From NCBI GenBank assembly GCA_023264995.1, contig JAHFUR010000015.1, positions 1-64,000 of the forward strand: a stretch of DNA of 64,000 nt. Direction: 5' to 3'. This DNA is from Acidimicrobiia bacterium. Its GTDB lineage: Bacteria > Actinomycetota > Acidimicrobiia > Acidimicrobiales > AC-14. The notes below the pieces were generated by a model. The model saw nothing but the letters and a program-made list of their open reading frames with translations, made no database searches and was not told the DNA's origin. Below are positions 26,035 through 35,081 of this stretch, in pieces (position 1 is the first letter of the stretch; each line of letters opens with the position of its first letter). The position numbers and the translations under genes are program-made.

Positions 26035-26421
26035 TCAGTGGGGCGCGCCCGCCTGAAGCGCCTCGAGGTTCTGGCCGACGACGGCCATCGTCTGCTGGAG
26101 CTCCACCGAGGGGCTGAACTCGATGATCTCGCTGCCGGCGAACAGCAGCGGAAGGTGGTCGGGCGCGCCGTAGTAGGCATCGCCGGCCTCGAAGGTCTCC
26201 TCGAAGTCGGCGTAGCGGAAGACGATCTTGCCCTTCACGACGATGCCCCAGTGCGGGCACTGGCAGCGGTCCGAGGGCAGGCCCTCGAAGAGCGGGGCGG
26301 GGTCGAAATCGGCCCGGTGGGTCTCGTAGGCGACGGTATAGCCGTCGAGCTCCACGTAGCGACCCTCGATCACATCCTCGTCAAGCATGACGGGTGCGTC
26401 CAACTTTGTCGTGCGCGGCAT
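26035..26421 (-). CDS. Cupin-domain protein
   Basis: 128 residues from ATG 26421 (MPRTTKLDAPVMLDEDVIEG), preceded by a clear AGGAGG. A cupin-like barrel is indicated by CQCPHWGIVVKGKIVFRYADFEETFEAGDAYYGAPDHLPLLFAGSEIIEFSP. The His in CPHWG and that in APDHLP could bind a metal, and the CQC pair beside them is unusual. No catalytic assignment is possible. The C-terminal helix (VELQQTMAVVGQNLEAL) may serve dimerisation. The upstream region contains GTGTACAC (26438-26445) and CTCGCA-G-TGCGAG (26465-26477), palindromes that could be operators. Confidence 0.7.
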   Translation of the reverse strand: MPRTTKLDAPVMLDEDVIEGRYVELDGYTVAYETHRADFDPAPLFEGLPSDRCQCPHWGIVVKGKIVFRYADFEETFEAGDAYYGAPDHLPLLFAGSEIIEFSPSVELQQTMAVVGQNLEALQAGAPH

Positions 26422-26486
26422 CTGTGCCTCCTTGTGTGTGTACACGTGAGGCGCGAGATCGGTCCTCGCAGTGCGAGACAGCCGAG

Positions 26487-26545
26487 GGCATCCCCCGTCC
26501 GGGCCGGTAGGGGCCGGCCCCGAGAACCGGCCCGGCGGGGATGCC
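26487..26545. terminator. Large imperfect inverted repeat (terminator-like) after the 68-aa gene
   Basis: Arm 26487-26508 and arm 26526-26545 pair over about 19 positions with a small bulge (GGCATCCCC...CCGGGCCGGT against ACCGGCCCGG...GGGGATGCC). Inside is the self-complementary GGGGCCGGCCCC (26510-26521). It starts 20 bases beyond the stop of the leftward small gene. The stability is far above that needed for termination, and no T-run follows. Confidence 0.55.
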
Positions 26546-26564
26546 GCAGTCCCGTGCGGGTGGG

Positions 26565-26771
26565 CTACTTGCCCAGGACGTTGATGGCTTGGGCCCAGAG
26601 CACGAACTTGTTGGTGGCCAGGTCGCGGATGGTGTCGATGCCGAAGGCGGCCTTCAGGTGCTCGGCATCACCGTCGGACACGCCTTGCAGCGCGGCGACG
26701 GGGGCGTTGGCGAGCTCACTGAACTCCATGCCCTCGTAAGCCTTGTCCAAGAACTTTGCGATGTCTGCCAT
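26565..26771 (-). CDS. 68-residue HhH-like small protein
   Basis: Begins MADIAKFLDKAYEGMEF after a strong GAGGAGGAGC ribosome site and ends INVLGK. The middle, APVAALQGVSDGDAEHLKAAFGIDTIRDLATNKFVLWAQAI, resembles a helix-hairpin-helix repeat of the type used for non-specific DNA or protein contacts (L-x-G-V-x-x-x-x-A-x-x-L-x-x-x-F-G-I-x-T-I-x-D-L). It stands alone, followed by a very stable hairpin. Function unknown; translation is likely from the good ribosome site. Confidence 0.65.
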   Translation of the reverse strand: MADIAKFLDKAYEGMEFSELANAPVAALQGVSDGDAEHLKAAFGIDTIRDLATNKFVLWAQAINVLGK

Positions 26772-26845
26772 GGCTCCTCCTCTGGTCGGTCGCGCCGCCG
26801 CGCCACGGTAGCCCTGCCGTCCCGGCCGCGCGTCATGATGGCGTC

Positions 26846-27529
26846 ATGGTCGACGTGCTCCTGCTCGATCTCGGCGGCACCCTGGTCGACGGTGCCAGGC
26901 CCTTCGCCCACGTCGACGAGGCCCTCGTCGCGCTGCGGAAGTTCACCGGCACATCGGGGCGCGCCCTGCAGCTGGCGGTGGTCTCCGACTTCCCCCCCGC
27001 CGACCCGCCCACCCCGGCCGGGCAGAAGGCTCGGTTCGCCGAGTACCTGAGCCTCCTCGGGGGGTTCGGGCTCCGCCGCCACTTCCAGCCCGCCGGCCGC
27101 CGCGTCACCCTGTCGACCCAGGTGGGGGTGAACAAGCCGGACCGGCGCGTCTACGAGCTGGCGCTCGAGCGGCTCAACGTCGGCGCGACCTTCGGCGACT
27201 GCCTCTCAGTCACCGAGGATGCCGGCCACGTGGCCGCATGCCGGGCGCTCGGCATGTCGGCCTTGCGCTTCGGTGGCGACTTCACCGACTGGTCCGAGGT
27301 GCCGCTCATGGTGCGCCACCTCGTCGACCCGGCCAACGGGCCCAATTCCACGGTGGCCCTCCGGCTCTGGCTGGCGGCCCACCATGGCCGGGCCCTCGCC
27401 GGCCTGGTCGGCGCCCCGACGAGCAGCGGGGCGCGCCTCCGGCTCCGTCCTCCGGGGCCGCTCGGCGCCCGGGTGGCCTTCGGCCCCGATGGGCGGGTCG
27501 TCGACCTCACGTGGGACGGCGCCGGGTAG
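26846..27529 (+). CDS. HAD-superfamily hydrolase-like protein
   Basis: 227 residues from ATG 26846. Motif I is LLLDLGGTLVDG: the nucleophile Asp is present, but the second Asp of D-x-D, which acts as general acid/base, is Gly. Motif II/III regions are LQLAVVSDFPP and VGVNKPDRRVYELALERL, and motif IV reads CLSVTEDAGHVAACRALGMSALRF. D-x-G variants exist in HAD subfamilies that are not ordinary phosphatases. The C-terminal 60 residues (after about residue 165) are an extra domain of unknown type. It converges with the dioxygenase-like gene (3 bases apart). Confidence 0.75.
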   Translation: MVDVLLLDLGGTLVDGARPFAHVDEALVALRKFTGTSGRALQLAVVSDFPPADPPTPAGQKARFAEYLSLLGGFGLRRHFQPAGRRVTLSTQVGVNKPDRRVYELALERLNVGATFGDCLSVTEDAGHVAACRALGMSALRFGGDFTDWSEVPLMVRHLVDPANGPNSTVALRLWLAAHHGRALAGLVGAPTSSGARLRLRPPGPLGARVAFGPDGRVVDLTWDGAG

Positions 27530-27532
27530 GCG

Positions 27533-28267
27533 TCAGCCGTTGAGGACGAACGTGAACGCGGCGTTCTTCCCGTCGACCGCGTCGGCGATGGTGACCTCGC
27601 ACTCCTTGCGGTAGATGCCGTCCGAAGCGTTCCGGGGCTCGCCCGGGAAGTAGAGCTGCGTGGTCAGGATCTTCCCACCGGGGGCCTGCACCTTGACGTG
27701 GATGTGGCGGGTCCGTCCCGGGTAAAGGCCGGGGATGACCGTCTCGATGTGGTAGCGGCCCTGGGCGTCGGTGAACTGGTGACCGCGGAACCCGAAGCCG
27801 GAGTTGTCGTAGTTGCCGCCCGTGTCGGCCTGCCAGACGTCGACGAGCGCCTTGGCCACCGGCCGGCATGAGGTGGTCACCACGGTGCCGGTGAGGAGCA
27901 GCTTGGTACCGGCCGCTCCGCCTCGGATGTCGGTGCGCTCCGGCGAGTTGGGCTTGAAGTACGGGCCCTCGGTCTGTTCCGGCGTGACGTCGTCGTCGTC
28001 GACGCACGCCGGCGTGGCCGCCAGGGTCGTGGCCGCTGCCGCCGGCGCCGACGTGGCGGTTGTGGCGGCCGCCGGCGCCGTCGTCGCCGTCGCCCTGGCG
28101 GTCGTCGATGGCGACGTCGTTGGCGCGGCGGCCTGGGCTGCCGCGCCGGTGGTGTCGGCGCTGCGGTTGCGGCCGCATGCGGCCAGGAGGGCGGCCGCCG
28201 CCGCGCCCAGCCCGGTGAGGACGACCCGGCGGCGGGAGAGCTCGAGGTGGTCGGTGCTGTCGGTCAT
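27533..28267 (-). CDS. Exported intradiol ring-cleavage dioxygenase-like lipoprotein
   Basis: 244 residues. The twin-arginine-like SRRRVVLTGLGAAAAALLAAC ends in a lipobox, so it is probably exported by Tat and lipidated. A 55-residue Ala/Thr linker follows. The catalytic fold has CVDDDDVTPEQTEGPYFKP, ALVDVWQADTGGNYDN, HQFTDAQGRYHIETVIPGLYPGRTRHIHVKV and QLYFPGEP. The Tyr pair and the HIH histidines are the non-haem Fe(III) ligands of catechol/protocatechuate dioxygenases. Extracytoplasmic members of this family are common in actinobacteria; their substrates are mostly unknown. Confidence 0.85.
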   Translation of the reverse strand: MTDSTDHLELSRRRVVLTGLGAAAAALLAACGRNRSADTTGAAAQAAAPTTSPSTTARATATTAPAAATTATSAPAAAATTLAATPACVDDDDVTPEQTEGPYFKPNSPERTDIRGGAAGTKLLLTGTVVTTSCRPVAKALVDVWQADTGGNYDNSGFGFRGHQFTDAQGRYHIETVIPGLYPGRTRHIHVKVQAPGGKILTTQLYFPGEPRNASDGIYRKECEVTIADAVDGKNAAFTFVLNG

Positions 28268-28366
28268 GGTGAAGATCCTCGCCGCTCAGACTGGGAGGTA
28301 CCTGGGAGCCTGCTGGTGATGTGGTGGGCCTGCGGCCGTACCGCGACGGCGTTACCGTGGCACGCA

Positions 28367-29206
28367 ATGACGGCGAACTCCTGGCTGGCGCGACGGGTCT
28401 TCCACTGGGCCCACCAGGGGGGCGCACGCGAGGGGCCGTCGAACACCCTGTGCGCCATGCGCCGGGGCCTGGCCGCCGGCGCCCACGGGTTGGAGCTCGA
28501 CGTGCACCGGACGAGGGACGGCCACCTCGTGGTCGCCCACGACGACGATGTGCAGCGCATGACCGGGTCCTCCGGGCGTATTGCCACCAGCACGCTGGAA
28601 CAGCTCCGCATGCTCGACGCCGCCCATCAGTGGGCGCCCGGGGAGGTGACCCTGGCCTCGGGCCCCGACGACGCCTACCCGTTGCGCCACCAGGGCCCGG
28701 GGCCGGTCGATCCCGAGCTGCGCATCCCGACGCTCCAGGAGGTGTTCGACGCCTTTCCCGGGGTCCCCCTGAACCTCGAGATCAAGCGGTGGCGGGCCGC
28801 GTTGCCGCTGGCCAAGGTGGTCAAAGGACTGGCCCGTGACGACGTCATCGTGGTCTCGATCCGGCCCTGGGCACTGTGGCTGTTCCGCCGCCGGGCCGGC
28901 GCCGCCCCCTTCGCCCCCAGCCCCATAGGGCTGGTGCTGATCTGGCTGGCGTCGCGCGCCGGGCTCTCCCTCCCGAACCGGGGGGCGGTGGCCATCCAGG
29001 TGCCGCTGGAGCTGATGGGCCGCAAGGTCACCGACCGGAGGCTGGTCAAGGCGGCGCGCCGGGCAGGTCTGGCAGTGCACGTCTGGACCCTCGACGAGCC
29101 GGCCCTGGTCCGCCGGGCGCTCGATCTCGATGTCGACGGGATCATGACCGACCGCCCGTCGGTGGTGGCCGCCGTGCTGGCCGAGCGCGGCGTTGCCTGG
29201 CGGTAG
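28367..29206 (+). CDS. Glycerophosphodiester phosphodiesterase
   Basis: 279-residue TIM-barrel phosphodiesterase releasing glycerol 3-phosphate from phospholipid head-group diesters. The catalytic first His is in VFHWAHQGGAREGPSNTL. The metal Glu/Asp and second His are in GLELDVHRTRDGHLVVAHDDDVQRMTGSSG. FPGVPLNLEIKRW is the next conserved strand, and the C-terminal VHVWTLDEPALVRRALDLDVDGIMTDRP is standard. The His-Arg-Gly-Gly usually found at the first site reads His-Gln-Gly-Gly. ATG 28367 is chosen near the conserved start. There is no signal peptide. Confidence 0.88.
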   Translation: MTANSWLARRVFHWAHQGGAREGPSNTLCAMRRGLAAGAHGLELDVHRTRDGHLVVAHDDDVQRMTGSSGRIATSTLEQLRMLDAAHQWAPGEVTLASGPDDAYPLRHQGPGPVDPELRIPTLQEVFDAFPGVPLNLEIKRWRAALPLAKVVKGLARDDVIVVSIRPWALWLFRRRAGAAPFAPSPIGLVLIWLASRAGLSLPNRGAVAIQVPLELMGRKVTDRRLVKAARRAGLAVHVWTLDEPALVRRALDLDVDGIMTDRPSVVAAVLAERGVAWR

Positions 29207-29212
29207 GTCGCC

Positions 29213-30058
29213 TCAGCCCAGGGCGAAGATGGCGCCGACGTTCGGCAGGGCCCGGTAGCGGGCTTCGTCGAAGGGCGGCGCAGCCAGCGCCGGGCCTCGG
29301 GCCGGCGGCGGGGGGACGCGGTTGGCGGCGGCGATCTCGGCCATGGCCGACGGGGCCAGCCCGAGCTGGCGGCCCGTGAGCTGGGCGCTCTCGGCCCCGC
29401 AGATCACGCCCTCACCCTGGTTGTGGATGTTGGCGCCGTAGGCGTAGGCCGCGGCCTCGTCGGTGGTGATCGAGGTCGACCGGGCGCAGGCGCCGGCCAG
29501 GAAGACGGCATCGAGCTGGGGCCCGGTCGGCAGGGCGTCGAAGGGCGCGGTCAGGGAAAAGGGCTTGGCGGCGACGCGGATCACGGTGACGGCATGGTCG
29601 ACGTTGACCGGCCGGGTCGAGGCGAACGAGCGGCCCTCCTCCGGGCGTCCGGCCCAGCGGGGGAGCGGCGCCCCGTCGGGCACGATCACGACGTAGCGCT
29701 GGGGGTAGTTCCGCGGCCGCACGTGGTAGGTGAGCGTCGTCGCCTCCCCCTGTACCTCGAGGCCGACCTCCTGGCGCAGCCCTTCGAAGTAACGGAGCGC
29801 GGCGGTGGCCGCCCTCTGGTCGACACGGAGGCCGTCGACGAACGACAGCACGTGGGTCAGGTGCTCCCCCGTGTCGAGGAGGTAGGACGTCTTCAGACCG
29901 TCGACCGGCAGCTCGGGGTACTGCGAGTTGACCAGCACCGCCGCCGGGTCCTCGGCCGTCGTCACCGGGTCAAAGCCCTTGCTGCCCACCGACGCTCCGC
30001 CACAGGCGCCGGCGGCGAGGGCCATCACCACCAACGCCGCCCGCCCGGCCCGCACCAT
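29213..30058 (-). CDS. Lipoprotein of unknown function coupled to an M15 peptidase
   Basis: 281 residues from ATG 30058 with signal MVRAGRAALVVMALAAGAC (lipobox AGAC). ATG 30058 shares its A with the upstream TGA (TGATG), so it is re-initiated from the preceding peptidase gene. The mature part contains NSQYPELPVDGLKTSYLLDTGEHLTHVLSFVDGLRVDQRAATAALRYFEGLRQE and a C-terminal Pro-rich end. Cysteines (GACARS, VICGAES) may form a disulfide. I do not recognise the family. The link to cell-wall metabolism is inferred from its partner. Confidence 0.6.
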   Translation of the reverse strand: MVRAGRAALVVMALAAGACGGASVGSKGFDPVTTAEDPAAVLVNSQYPELPVDGLKTSYLLDTGEHLTHVLSFVDGLRVDQRAATAALRYFEGLRQEVGLEVQGEATTLTYHVRPRNYPQRYVVIVPDGAPLPRWAGRPEEGRSFASTRPVNVDHAVTVIRVAAKPFSLTAPFDALPTGPQLDAVFLAGACARSTSITTDEAAAYAYGANIHNQGEGVICGAESAQLTGRQLGLAPSAMAEIAAANRVPPPPARGPALAAPPFDEARYRALPNVGAIFALG

Positions 30059-30825
30059 CAGTTCCCCGTCGCCGAGAAGTGCTGGTAGTCGGAGTCGGCC
30101 CAGACGCCGCCCCACGACCAGCCGGCGGCGGCGAAGGCGGCAACCAGCTCGCCGCCCCGCACGGCCATGCCCGGCCGGACGTTCGACCGGTCCGTGTACG
30201 CGGCGCCGGCCGGCGGCAGGACCGCGCCGTCGAGGAGGTATGGGTTCTCCACCGGGTTGACGTCGATGGCCAAGCCGTAGGCGTGGGCCGACCAGTGCGG
30301 GGGCCCGGTTGTCACCGCATTACGGCAGTTGAAGCCGGCGGTGTTGTCGGCGGCGATCGAGGCGTCATCGCTGCCGCCGTAGGCGTCGATCGGCTCCATC
30401 CGCCTGATGGGGAAGCGCCTCTCGTAGAGGCGGCGGAAGACGCCGATGATGGCATCGGCGTGGGCCGCGTTCACCACGAGGGCGCCGGAGTGGGCTCGGT
30501 CGTCGAACCCCCAGTAGCTCAGCTCCAGGCGACGCAGGTCGGATGGCGCCACCGGGCAGCCGGCGCGCCACGACGAGGGCAGGTCGGCGGCGGTGACCCG
30601 GACGGCCGTACCGGCAAAGGCGGGGATGGTGAGCGCCACGGCGGACGTCACGGTACCGGGTACGAGGGTTGTCGCCGCGGTGGGCGCCGGTGCGGGGCTC
30701 GGGGCCGTCGCGGCCCGGATGGTCGTCGTCGGGGCGGCGATCGAGCCGGCGCCCTGGGGTGACGAGGCACAGCCGGCGACCACCACCATCACGACGGCGA
30801 CCCAGGGGGTCCGGCGGGCGCTCAC
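30058..30825 (-). CDS. M15-family peptidase (VanY/CwlK-like), lipoprotein
   Basis: 255 residues. The signal MSARRTPWVAVVMVVVAGC ends in a lipobox, then comes an Ala/Pro/Thr linker to about residue 75. The zinc-peptidase core has SAHAYGLAIDVNPVENPYL (His and Asp ligands) and WADSDYQHFS (third His ligand), the M15 pattern S-x-H-x-x-G-x-A-x-D-[IVL]-N...W-x-x-x-x-D-x-x-H-F. It is expected to cut peptide stems of peptidoglycan (D-Ala-D-Ala or L-Ala-D-Glu bonds) outside the membrane. It is divergent from an L,D-transpeptidase, 21 bases away. Confidence 0.85.
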   Translation of the reverse strand: MSARRTPWVAVVMVVVAGCASSPQGAGSIAAPTTTIRAATAPSPAPAPTAATTLVPGTVTSAVALTIPAFAGTAVRVTAADLPSSWRAGCPVAPSDLRRLELSYWGFDDRAHSGALVVNAAHADAIIGVFRRLYERRFPIRRMEPIDAYGGSDDASIAADNTAGFNCRNAVTTGPPHWSAHAYGLAIDVNPVENPYLLDGAVLPPAGAAYTDRSNVRPGMAVRGGELVAAFAAAGWSWGGVWADSDYQHFSATGN

Positions 30826-30846
30826 TGCTCCGTAAGGTACCGACCA

Positions 30847-31716
30847 ATGGGACGGGTGCTGCGGGCGGCGGTGAATCTGGTGGTGGCGGCCATGGTCCTC
30901 GCCGCCTGCGCTCCCGGCGCCTCGGACGCGGCTGGCCCGTCGACACTGGTGACGACGACGCCGGCCACCACCGCGCCCCCGCCCACCGCCCCGACTGCCA
31001 CGACCTCCCCGCCGGCGACCTCTCCGCCGGCGACGACCCTGCCGCCGGCGACCACCGCGGTGCCGCCGGCCCCAACCGGGCCGCGCGTCACGGCGGCGCC
31101 GCCGACCACCGCCGCCCTACCGGACCGCCTCCTCGCCCAAGCCGGTGACGCCGGCCAGGTGATCGTGGTGACCTCCCCCAGCGCGGGCGCCACGACGGCC
31201 ACGCTGACCGGGTACGCAAGGGGCGCCGACGGGTGGCACCCCGTCTTCGGGCCGTGGGCGGCCCGCGTCGGGGCTCGCGGCGTGGCGCCGGCGGGGGAGA
31301 AGCGCGAGGGCGACGGCCGGACGCCGGCGGGCGTGTTCGGCTTCGACTTCCTGTTCGGGGTGGCGCCGGACCCGGGCGTGCTGCTGCCGTACCGGCGGGT
31401 CACCAGCCGGTCCATCGTCTGGGACGACGACCCGGCCAGCCCGCTCTACAACACCTGGGTCGACCTCGACCGCCAACCGGGCGGCGCCGGCGCCGACCCC
31501 GAGCCGATGTACGTCACGCCGGCCTACGACTACGGCGCGGTGATCGCCTATAACTCGGCCCGCACGCCGGGCCTGGGCAGCGCCATCTTCCTCCATGTCG
31601 CCACCGGCGGGGCCACGGCCGGGTGCGTGTCGTTGCCCGCCGGCCAGCTCGTCGAGGTGCTGCGCTGGCTGGATCCGGCCCTCGCCCCGAGGATCGCCAT
31701 TGGTATTTCCTCCTGA
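30847..31716 (+). CDS. L,D-transpeptidase-like (YkuD-type) lipoprotein
   Basis: 289 residues. The signal [21 protein letters not shown] carries a lipobox. A 65-residue Thr/Pro-rich linker spans the wall. The catalytic domain ends with [21 protein letters not shown], where His250 and Cys260 fit the H...G-C-V-S-L active site of L,D-transpeptidases; the [16 protein letters not shown] segment matches the conserved region. It would make 3-3 cross-links or attach proteins to peptidoglycan. With the divergent M15 peptidase it forms a cell-wall remodelling locus. Confidence 0.87.
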   Translation: MGRVLRAAVNLVVAAMVLAACAPGASDAAGPSTLVTTTPATTAPPPTAPTATTSPPATSPPATTLPPATTAVPPAPTGPRVTAAPPTTAALPDRLLAQAGDAGQVIVVTSPSAGATTATLTGYARGADGWHPVFGPWAARVGARGVAPAGEKREGDGRTPAGVFGFDFLFGVAPDPGVLLPYRRVTSRSIVWDDDPASPLYNTWVDLDRQPGGAGADPEPMYVTPAYDYGAVIAYNSARTPGLGSAIFLHVATGGATAGCVSLPAGQLVEVLRWLDPALAPRIAIGISS

Positions 31717-31832
31717 GCCGGCGGGAATACAGGTTTCATTCAGCATCCCTTCACCTTGGTGCAATCACGCCGATGTCGAGGTGCAACGTCGGGTTCGTAG
31801 GTTCGCCTCATCGTCTAGGGAGGGGATTCGAC

Positions 31833-33080
31833 TTGAGAGCAAAGAAATCGCGGGCGTGGGTCGGCGGCGTCATGCTGCTGGCGCTGGTTGCCGGGGCATG
31901 CGGCAGCTCGACGAAGGACTCGACGAGCGGTGGGACCGCAACCACGAGTGGGGGTTCGGCCACGGGGAGCACCATCAAGGTGGGCATCCTGCACTCGCTG
32001 AGCGGCACCATGGCCATCAGCGAGGTGTCGGTGCGTGACGCCGAGCTGCTGGCCATCGAGGAGATCAACGCCAAGGGTGGCGTCCTGGGCAAGAAGCTCG
32101 AGGCCAAGGTCGAGGACGGCGCGTCCGACTGGCCCACCTTCGCCGAGAAGGCCCAGAAGCTGATCTCGGTCGACAAGGTCGCCACCGTCTTCGGTGGGTG
32201 GACGTCGGCCAGCCGCAAGGCCATGCTGCCGGTCTTCGAGAAGAACAAGGCGCTGCTGTGGTACCCGGTGCAGTACGAGGGCCTGGAGACGTCGCCCTAC
32301 ATCTTCTACTCGGGCGCCACGACCAACCAGCAGATCATCCCCGGCCTCGAGTACCTCAAGGCCCAGGGCAAGAAGAACATCTTCCTGGTCGGCAGCGACT
32401 ACGTGTTCCCCCGCACCGCCAACAAGGAGATCAAGGCCTACGCGGCGGCGAACGGGCTGAACATCGTGGGCGAGGAGTACACGCCCCTGGGCCACACCGA
32501 GTACTCCACTGTGGTCAACAAGCTGAAGGACGCCAAGCCCGACGCCGTCTTCAACACATTGAACGGTGACAGCAACGTGGCCTTCTTCAAGCAGTTCAAG
32601 GCCGCCAACCTGACCGCCGCCACCATGCCGGTGATGTCGGTGTCCGTGGCCGAGGAAGAGGTCCGGGGCATCGGCGCCGAGAACATTGCCGGTCACCTGG
32701 TGGCGTGGAACTACTACCAGACCACCGACCTGCCGGCGAACAAGACGTTCGTCGCCGCCTACAAGGCCAAGTACGGCGCCAACCGGGTCACCGACGACCC
32801 CATCGAGGCCGGCTACACCCAGGTCTACCTGTGGGCCGCAGCGGTCACCAAGGCGGGGACGACCGAGGTCGAGGCGGTCAAGAAGGCGGCGGACGGCATC
32901 ACCTTCGACGCCCCCGAGGGCAAGGTGACGATCGACGGCGCCACCCAGCACCTCTACAAGACGGCCCGCATCGGCCAGATCACCCCGGACGGCCAGATCA
33001 AGGAGATCTCCAACTCGGGGTCGCCGATCAAGCCCGACCCGTACCTGAAGAGCTACCCCTGGGCCGCGGGCCTCTCCTAG
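31833..33080 (+). CDS. urtA: Urea ABC transporter, substrate-binding lipoprotein
   Basis: 415-residue periplasmic-type binding protein of the Urt (urea/short-chain amide) importer. TTG 31833 is chosen because GGGAGGGG lies eight bases upstream and no ATG lies nearby. The signal ends in the lipobox VAGAC. Family-typical segments are [90 protein letters not shown] and [11 protein letters not shown]. The first gene of urtABCDE, 7 bases before urtB. The nearby urease makes urea the probable substrate. Confidence 0.95.
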   Translation: MRAKKSRAWVGGVMLLALVAGACGSSTKDSTSGGTATTSGGSATGSTIKVGILHSLSGTMAISEVSVRDAELLAIEEINAKGGVLGKKLEAKVEDGASDWPTFAEKAQKLISVDKVATVFGGWTSASRKAMLPVFEKNKALLWYPVQYEGLETSPYIFYSGATTNQQIIPGLEYLKAQGKKNIFLVGSDYVFPRTANKEIKAYAAANGLNIVGEEYTPLGHTEYSTVVNKLKDAKPDAVFNTLNGDSNVAFFKQFKAANLTAATMPVMSVSVAEEEVRGIGAENIAGHLVAWNYYQTTDLPANKTFVAAYKAKYGANRVTDDPIEAGYTQVYLWAAAVTKAGTTEVEAVKKAADGITFDAPEGKVTIDGATQHLYKTARIGQITPDGQIKEISNSGSPIKPDPYLKSYPWAAGLS

Positions 33081-33087
33081 TTCTCCA

Positions 33088-33969
33088 GTGGATATCTACC
33101 TCTCGCAGGCCTTCACCGGGCTGAGCGTCGGTTCGGTCCTGCTGCTCATCGCACTGGGACTGACGTTCACGTTCGGCCAGATGGGTGTGATCAACCTCGC
33201 CCACGGCGAGCTGATCATGGCCGGGGCCTACACCGCCTACATGGTGGGCGGGCCGATCGGCGAGAGCGCAGGCTTGCTCGTGGCCCTGCCGGTGGCGTTC
33301 GCCCTGGCAGGGACCATGGGCCTCATCCTCGAACGGGTGCTGATCCGCCGCCTCTACGGGCGGCCCCTCGACACCCTCCTCGTCACCTGGGGGGTCAGCC
33401 TGGTCCTCCAGCAACTGGCCCGTGACATCTTCGGCGCCCCGAACGTGAACGCCAAGGCGCCGGCGTGGCTGGGGGGTGGGGTTTCCGTCGCGGGGACCAT
33501 CCTGCCCTACGCCCGGCTGTTCATCATCGCCCTGGTGGCCCTCTCGGTCACCGGGATCTGGCTGTACATGACCCGCCTACCGCAGGGCCGGCGCATGCGG
33601 GCCGTGATGCAGAACCGCCAGCTGGCCGCCTGCAGCGGCATCGCCACCCAAGGCGTCGACCAGCGCACCTTCTTCATCGGCTCGGGCCTGGCCGGCATGG
33701 CCGGTGTGGCCCTGACCCTGCTCGGGCCGATCGGGCCGAGCCTGGGGACGGCGTACATCGTCGACGCCTTCCTGGTGGTGGTGGCCGGCGGCCTCGGCCA
33801 GCTTCGCGGCGCGGTGCTCGCCGCCATCGGGCTGGGCGTGCTCCAGTCCTTCGTCGAGTTCAAGACCCAGGCCAGCCTGGCCAAGGTCATCTGCTTCGTC
33901 GCCGTCATCGCCCTCTTGCAGGTCCGCCCGCAGGGCCTCGTGTCCGTCCGTAGCCGGGCTTTGACGTGA
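33088..33969 (+). CDS. urtB: Urea ABC transporter, permease UrtB
   Basis: 293-residue LivH-like permease with about eight transmembrane helices. The conserved opening is GLTFTFGQMGVINLAHGELIMAGAYTAY, and LPQGRRMRAVMQNRQLAACSGIATQGVDQRTFFIGSGLAGMAGVAL is the cytoplasmic coupling region. The start GTG 33088 gives VDIYLSQAFTGLSVGSV. Some UrtB proteins carry a large N-terminal extracytoplasmic domain; this one does not. The stop overlaps the urtC start by four bases. Confidence 0.93.
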   Translation: MDIYLSQAFTGLSVGSVLLLIALGLTFTFGQMGVINLAHGELIMAGAYTAYMVGGPIGESAGLLVALPVAFALAGTMGLILERVLIRRLYGRPLDTLLVTWGVSLVLQQLARDIFGAPNVNAKAPAWLGGGVSVAGTILPYARLFIIALVALSVTGIWLYMTRLPQGRRMRAVMQNRQLAACSGIATQGVDQRTFFIGSGLAGMAGVALTLLGPIGPSLGTAYIVDAFLVVVAGGLGQLRGAVLAAIGLGVLQSFVEFKTQASLAKVICFVAVIALLQVRPQGLVSVRSRALT

Positions 33970-35081
33970 CCGCCGTCGTGAGCCGGCTGAAGGCGCCCGG
34001 GTGGCGGGGCAAGGCCCTCTTCCTGGGCATCGCCTTTGTCGGCCTCGTCGTCCTTCCCTCGGTGATGTCGGAGTTCCGGCTCGGCCTGCTGGCCAAGTAC
34101 CTGTGCTTCGCCATCGTCGCCGTCGGCATCGACCTGGCATGGGGCTACGGCGGCATGCTCACCCTGGGCCAGGGCCTCTTCTTCGGCCTCGGCGGCTACT
34201 CCATGGGCATGTTCCTGAAGCTGCAGGAGGCCGGCCCGAAGGGGCTGCCCGACTTCATGTCCTACAACGGGCTGACGAAGGTGCCGGCGTTCTGGCAGCC
34301 CTTCCGCCACGCTTGGTTCGCCCTGCCGGCGGTCCTGATCGTCCCGATGGCCGTGGCCGCCGGCCTGGGGGCGCTGGTGTTCCGCCAGCGCATCCGGGGG
34401 GCGTACTTCGCCATCCTCACCCAGGCCCTGGCCGCCGCCTTCGTGATCCTGCTCATCGGCCAGCAGGGCTACACCGCCGGCACCAACGGCCTCACCAACA
34501 TGAAGTCCATGTTCGGCTACGACCTGAACGACCCGGTCAACCAGCGCAACGTGTACCTGGCCGTCGCCATCTGCCTGGGCATCGTTTTCCTCCTGGCCCG
34601 CCAGCTCGTGTCCAGCCGGTACGGCCGTCTCCTTATCGCCGTGCGTGACGGTGAGGACCGGGCCCGGTTCCTCGGCTACAACCCCACGGTCGTGAAGGTG
34701 TTGGCCTTCACCGTCTCGGCGGGCATGGCCGGCTTGGCCGGCGCCCTGTTCGTGCCGGTCGTAGGGATCATGTCGCCGGCGGCGCTGGGCATCGTCCCCT
34801 CGCTAGAGTTACTGATCGGCGTGGCCGTCGGTGGCCGGGCCACCCTGATCGGAGCCGTCGTGGGTACCGTCCTGGTCAACTACGCGAAGACCGGGCTGTC
34901 GGAGCATTTCGCGTCGGGATGGTTGTACTTCCAGGGCGCCCTCTTCATCCTGGTCGTCGCCTTCGCCCCCAAGGGCCTGGCCGGCATCCGCGACATGGTG
35001 CGCCGGGGCCGGTCGACCGGCCCGGCCGGCGGGCTCGCCAGCCCGATGAACGCGGCCCAGGTCCTGGAGGTGCTGGCGTGA
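33966..35081 (+). CDS. urtC: Urea ABC transporter, permease UrtC
   Basis: 371-residue LivM-like permease with about ten helices, the partner of UrtB. Typical segments are GYGGMLTLGQGLFFGLGGYSMGMFLKL, the long loop GLPDFMSYNGLTKVPAFWQPF (a UrtC hallmark), GQQGYTAGTNGLTN and YGRLLIAVRDGEDRARFLGYNPT. It starts GTG 33966, overlapping urtB, and ends in a GTGA overlap with urtD. Confidence 0.93.
   Translation: MTAVVSRLKAPGWRGKALFLGIAFVGLVVLPSVMSEFRLGLLAKYLCFAIVAVGIDLAWGYGGMLTLGQGLFFGLGGYSMGMFLKLQEAGPKGLPDFMSYNGLTKVPAFWQPFRHAWFALPAVLIVPMAVAAGLGALVFRQRIRGAYFAILTQALAAAFVILLIGQQGYTAGTNGLTNMKSMFGYDLNDPVNQRNVYLAVAICLGIVFLLARQLVSSRYGRLLIAVRDGEDRARFLGYNPTVVKVLAFTVSAGMAGLAGALFVPVVGIMSPAALGIVPSLELLIGVAVGGRATLIGAVVGTVLVNYAKTGLSEHFASGWLYFQGALFILVVAFAPKGLAGIRDMVRRGRSTGPAGGLASPMNAAQVLEVLA

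Noticed and set aside
26846-27529. Gly in place of the second Asp of the HAD motif as evidence of a dead enzyme
   Set aside because: D-x-G-type motif I occurs in known HAD subfamilies, so it is recorded in the annotation but not treated as a finding.
31717-31832. GlnR-type nitrogen-control box before urtA
   Set aside because: A single GTTTC is present but the partner half-sites at the required spacing are not.
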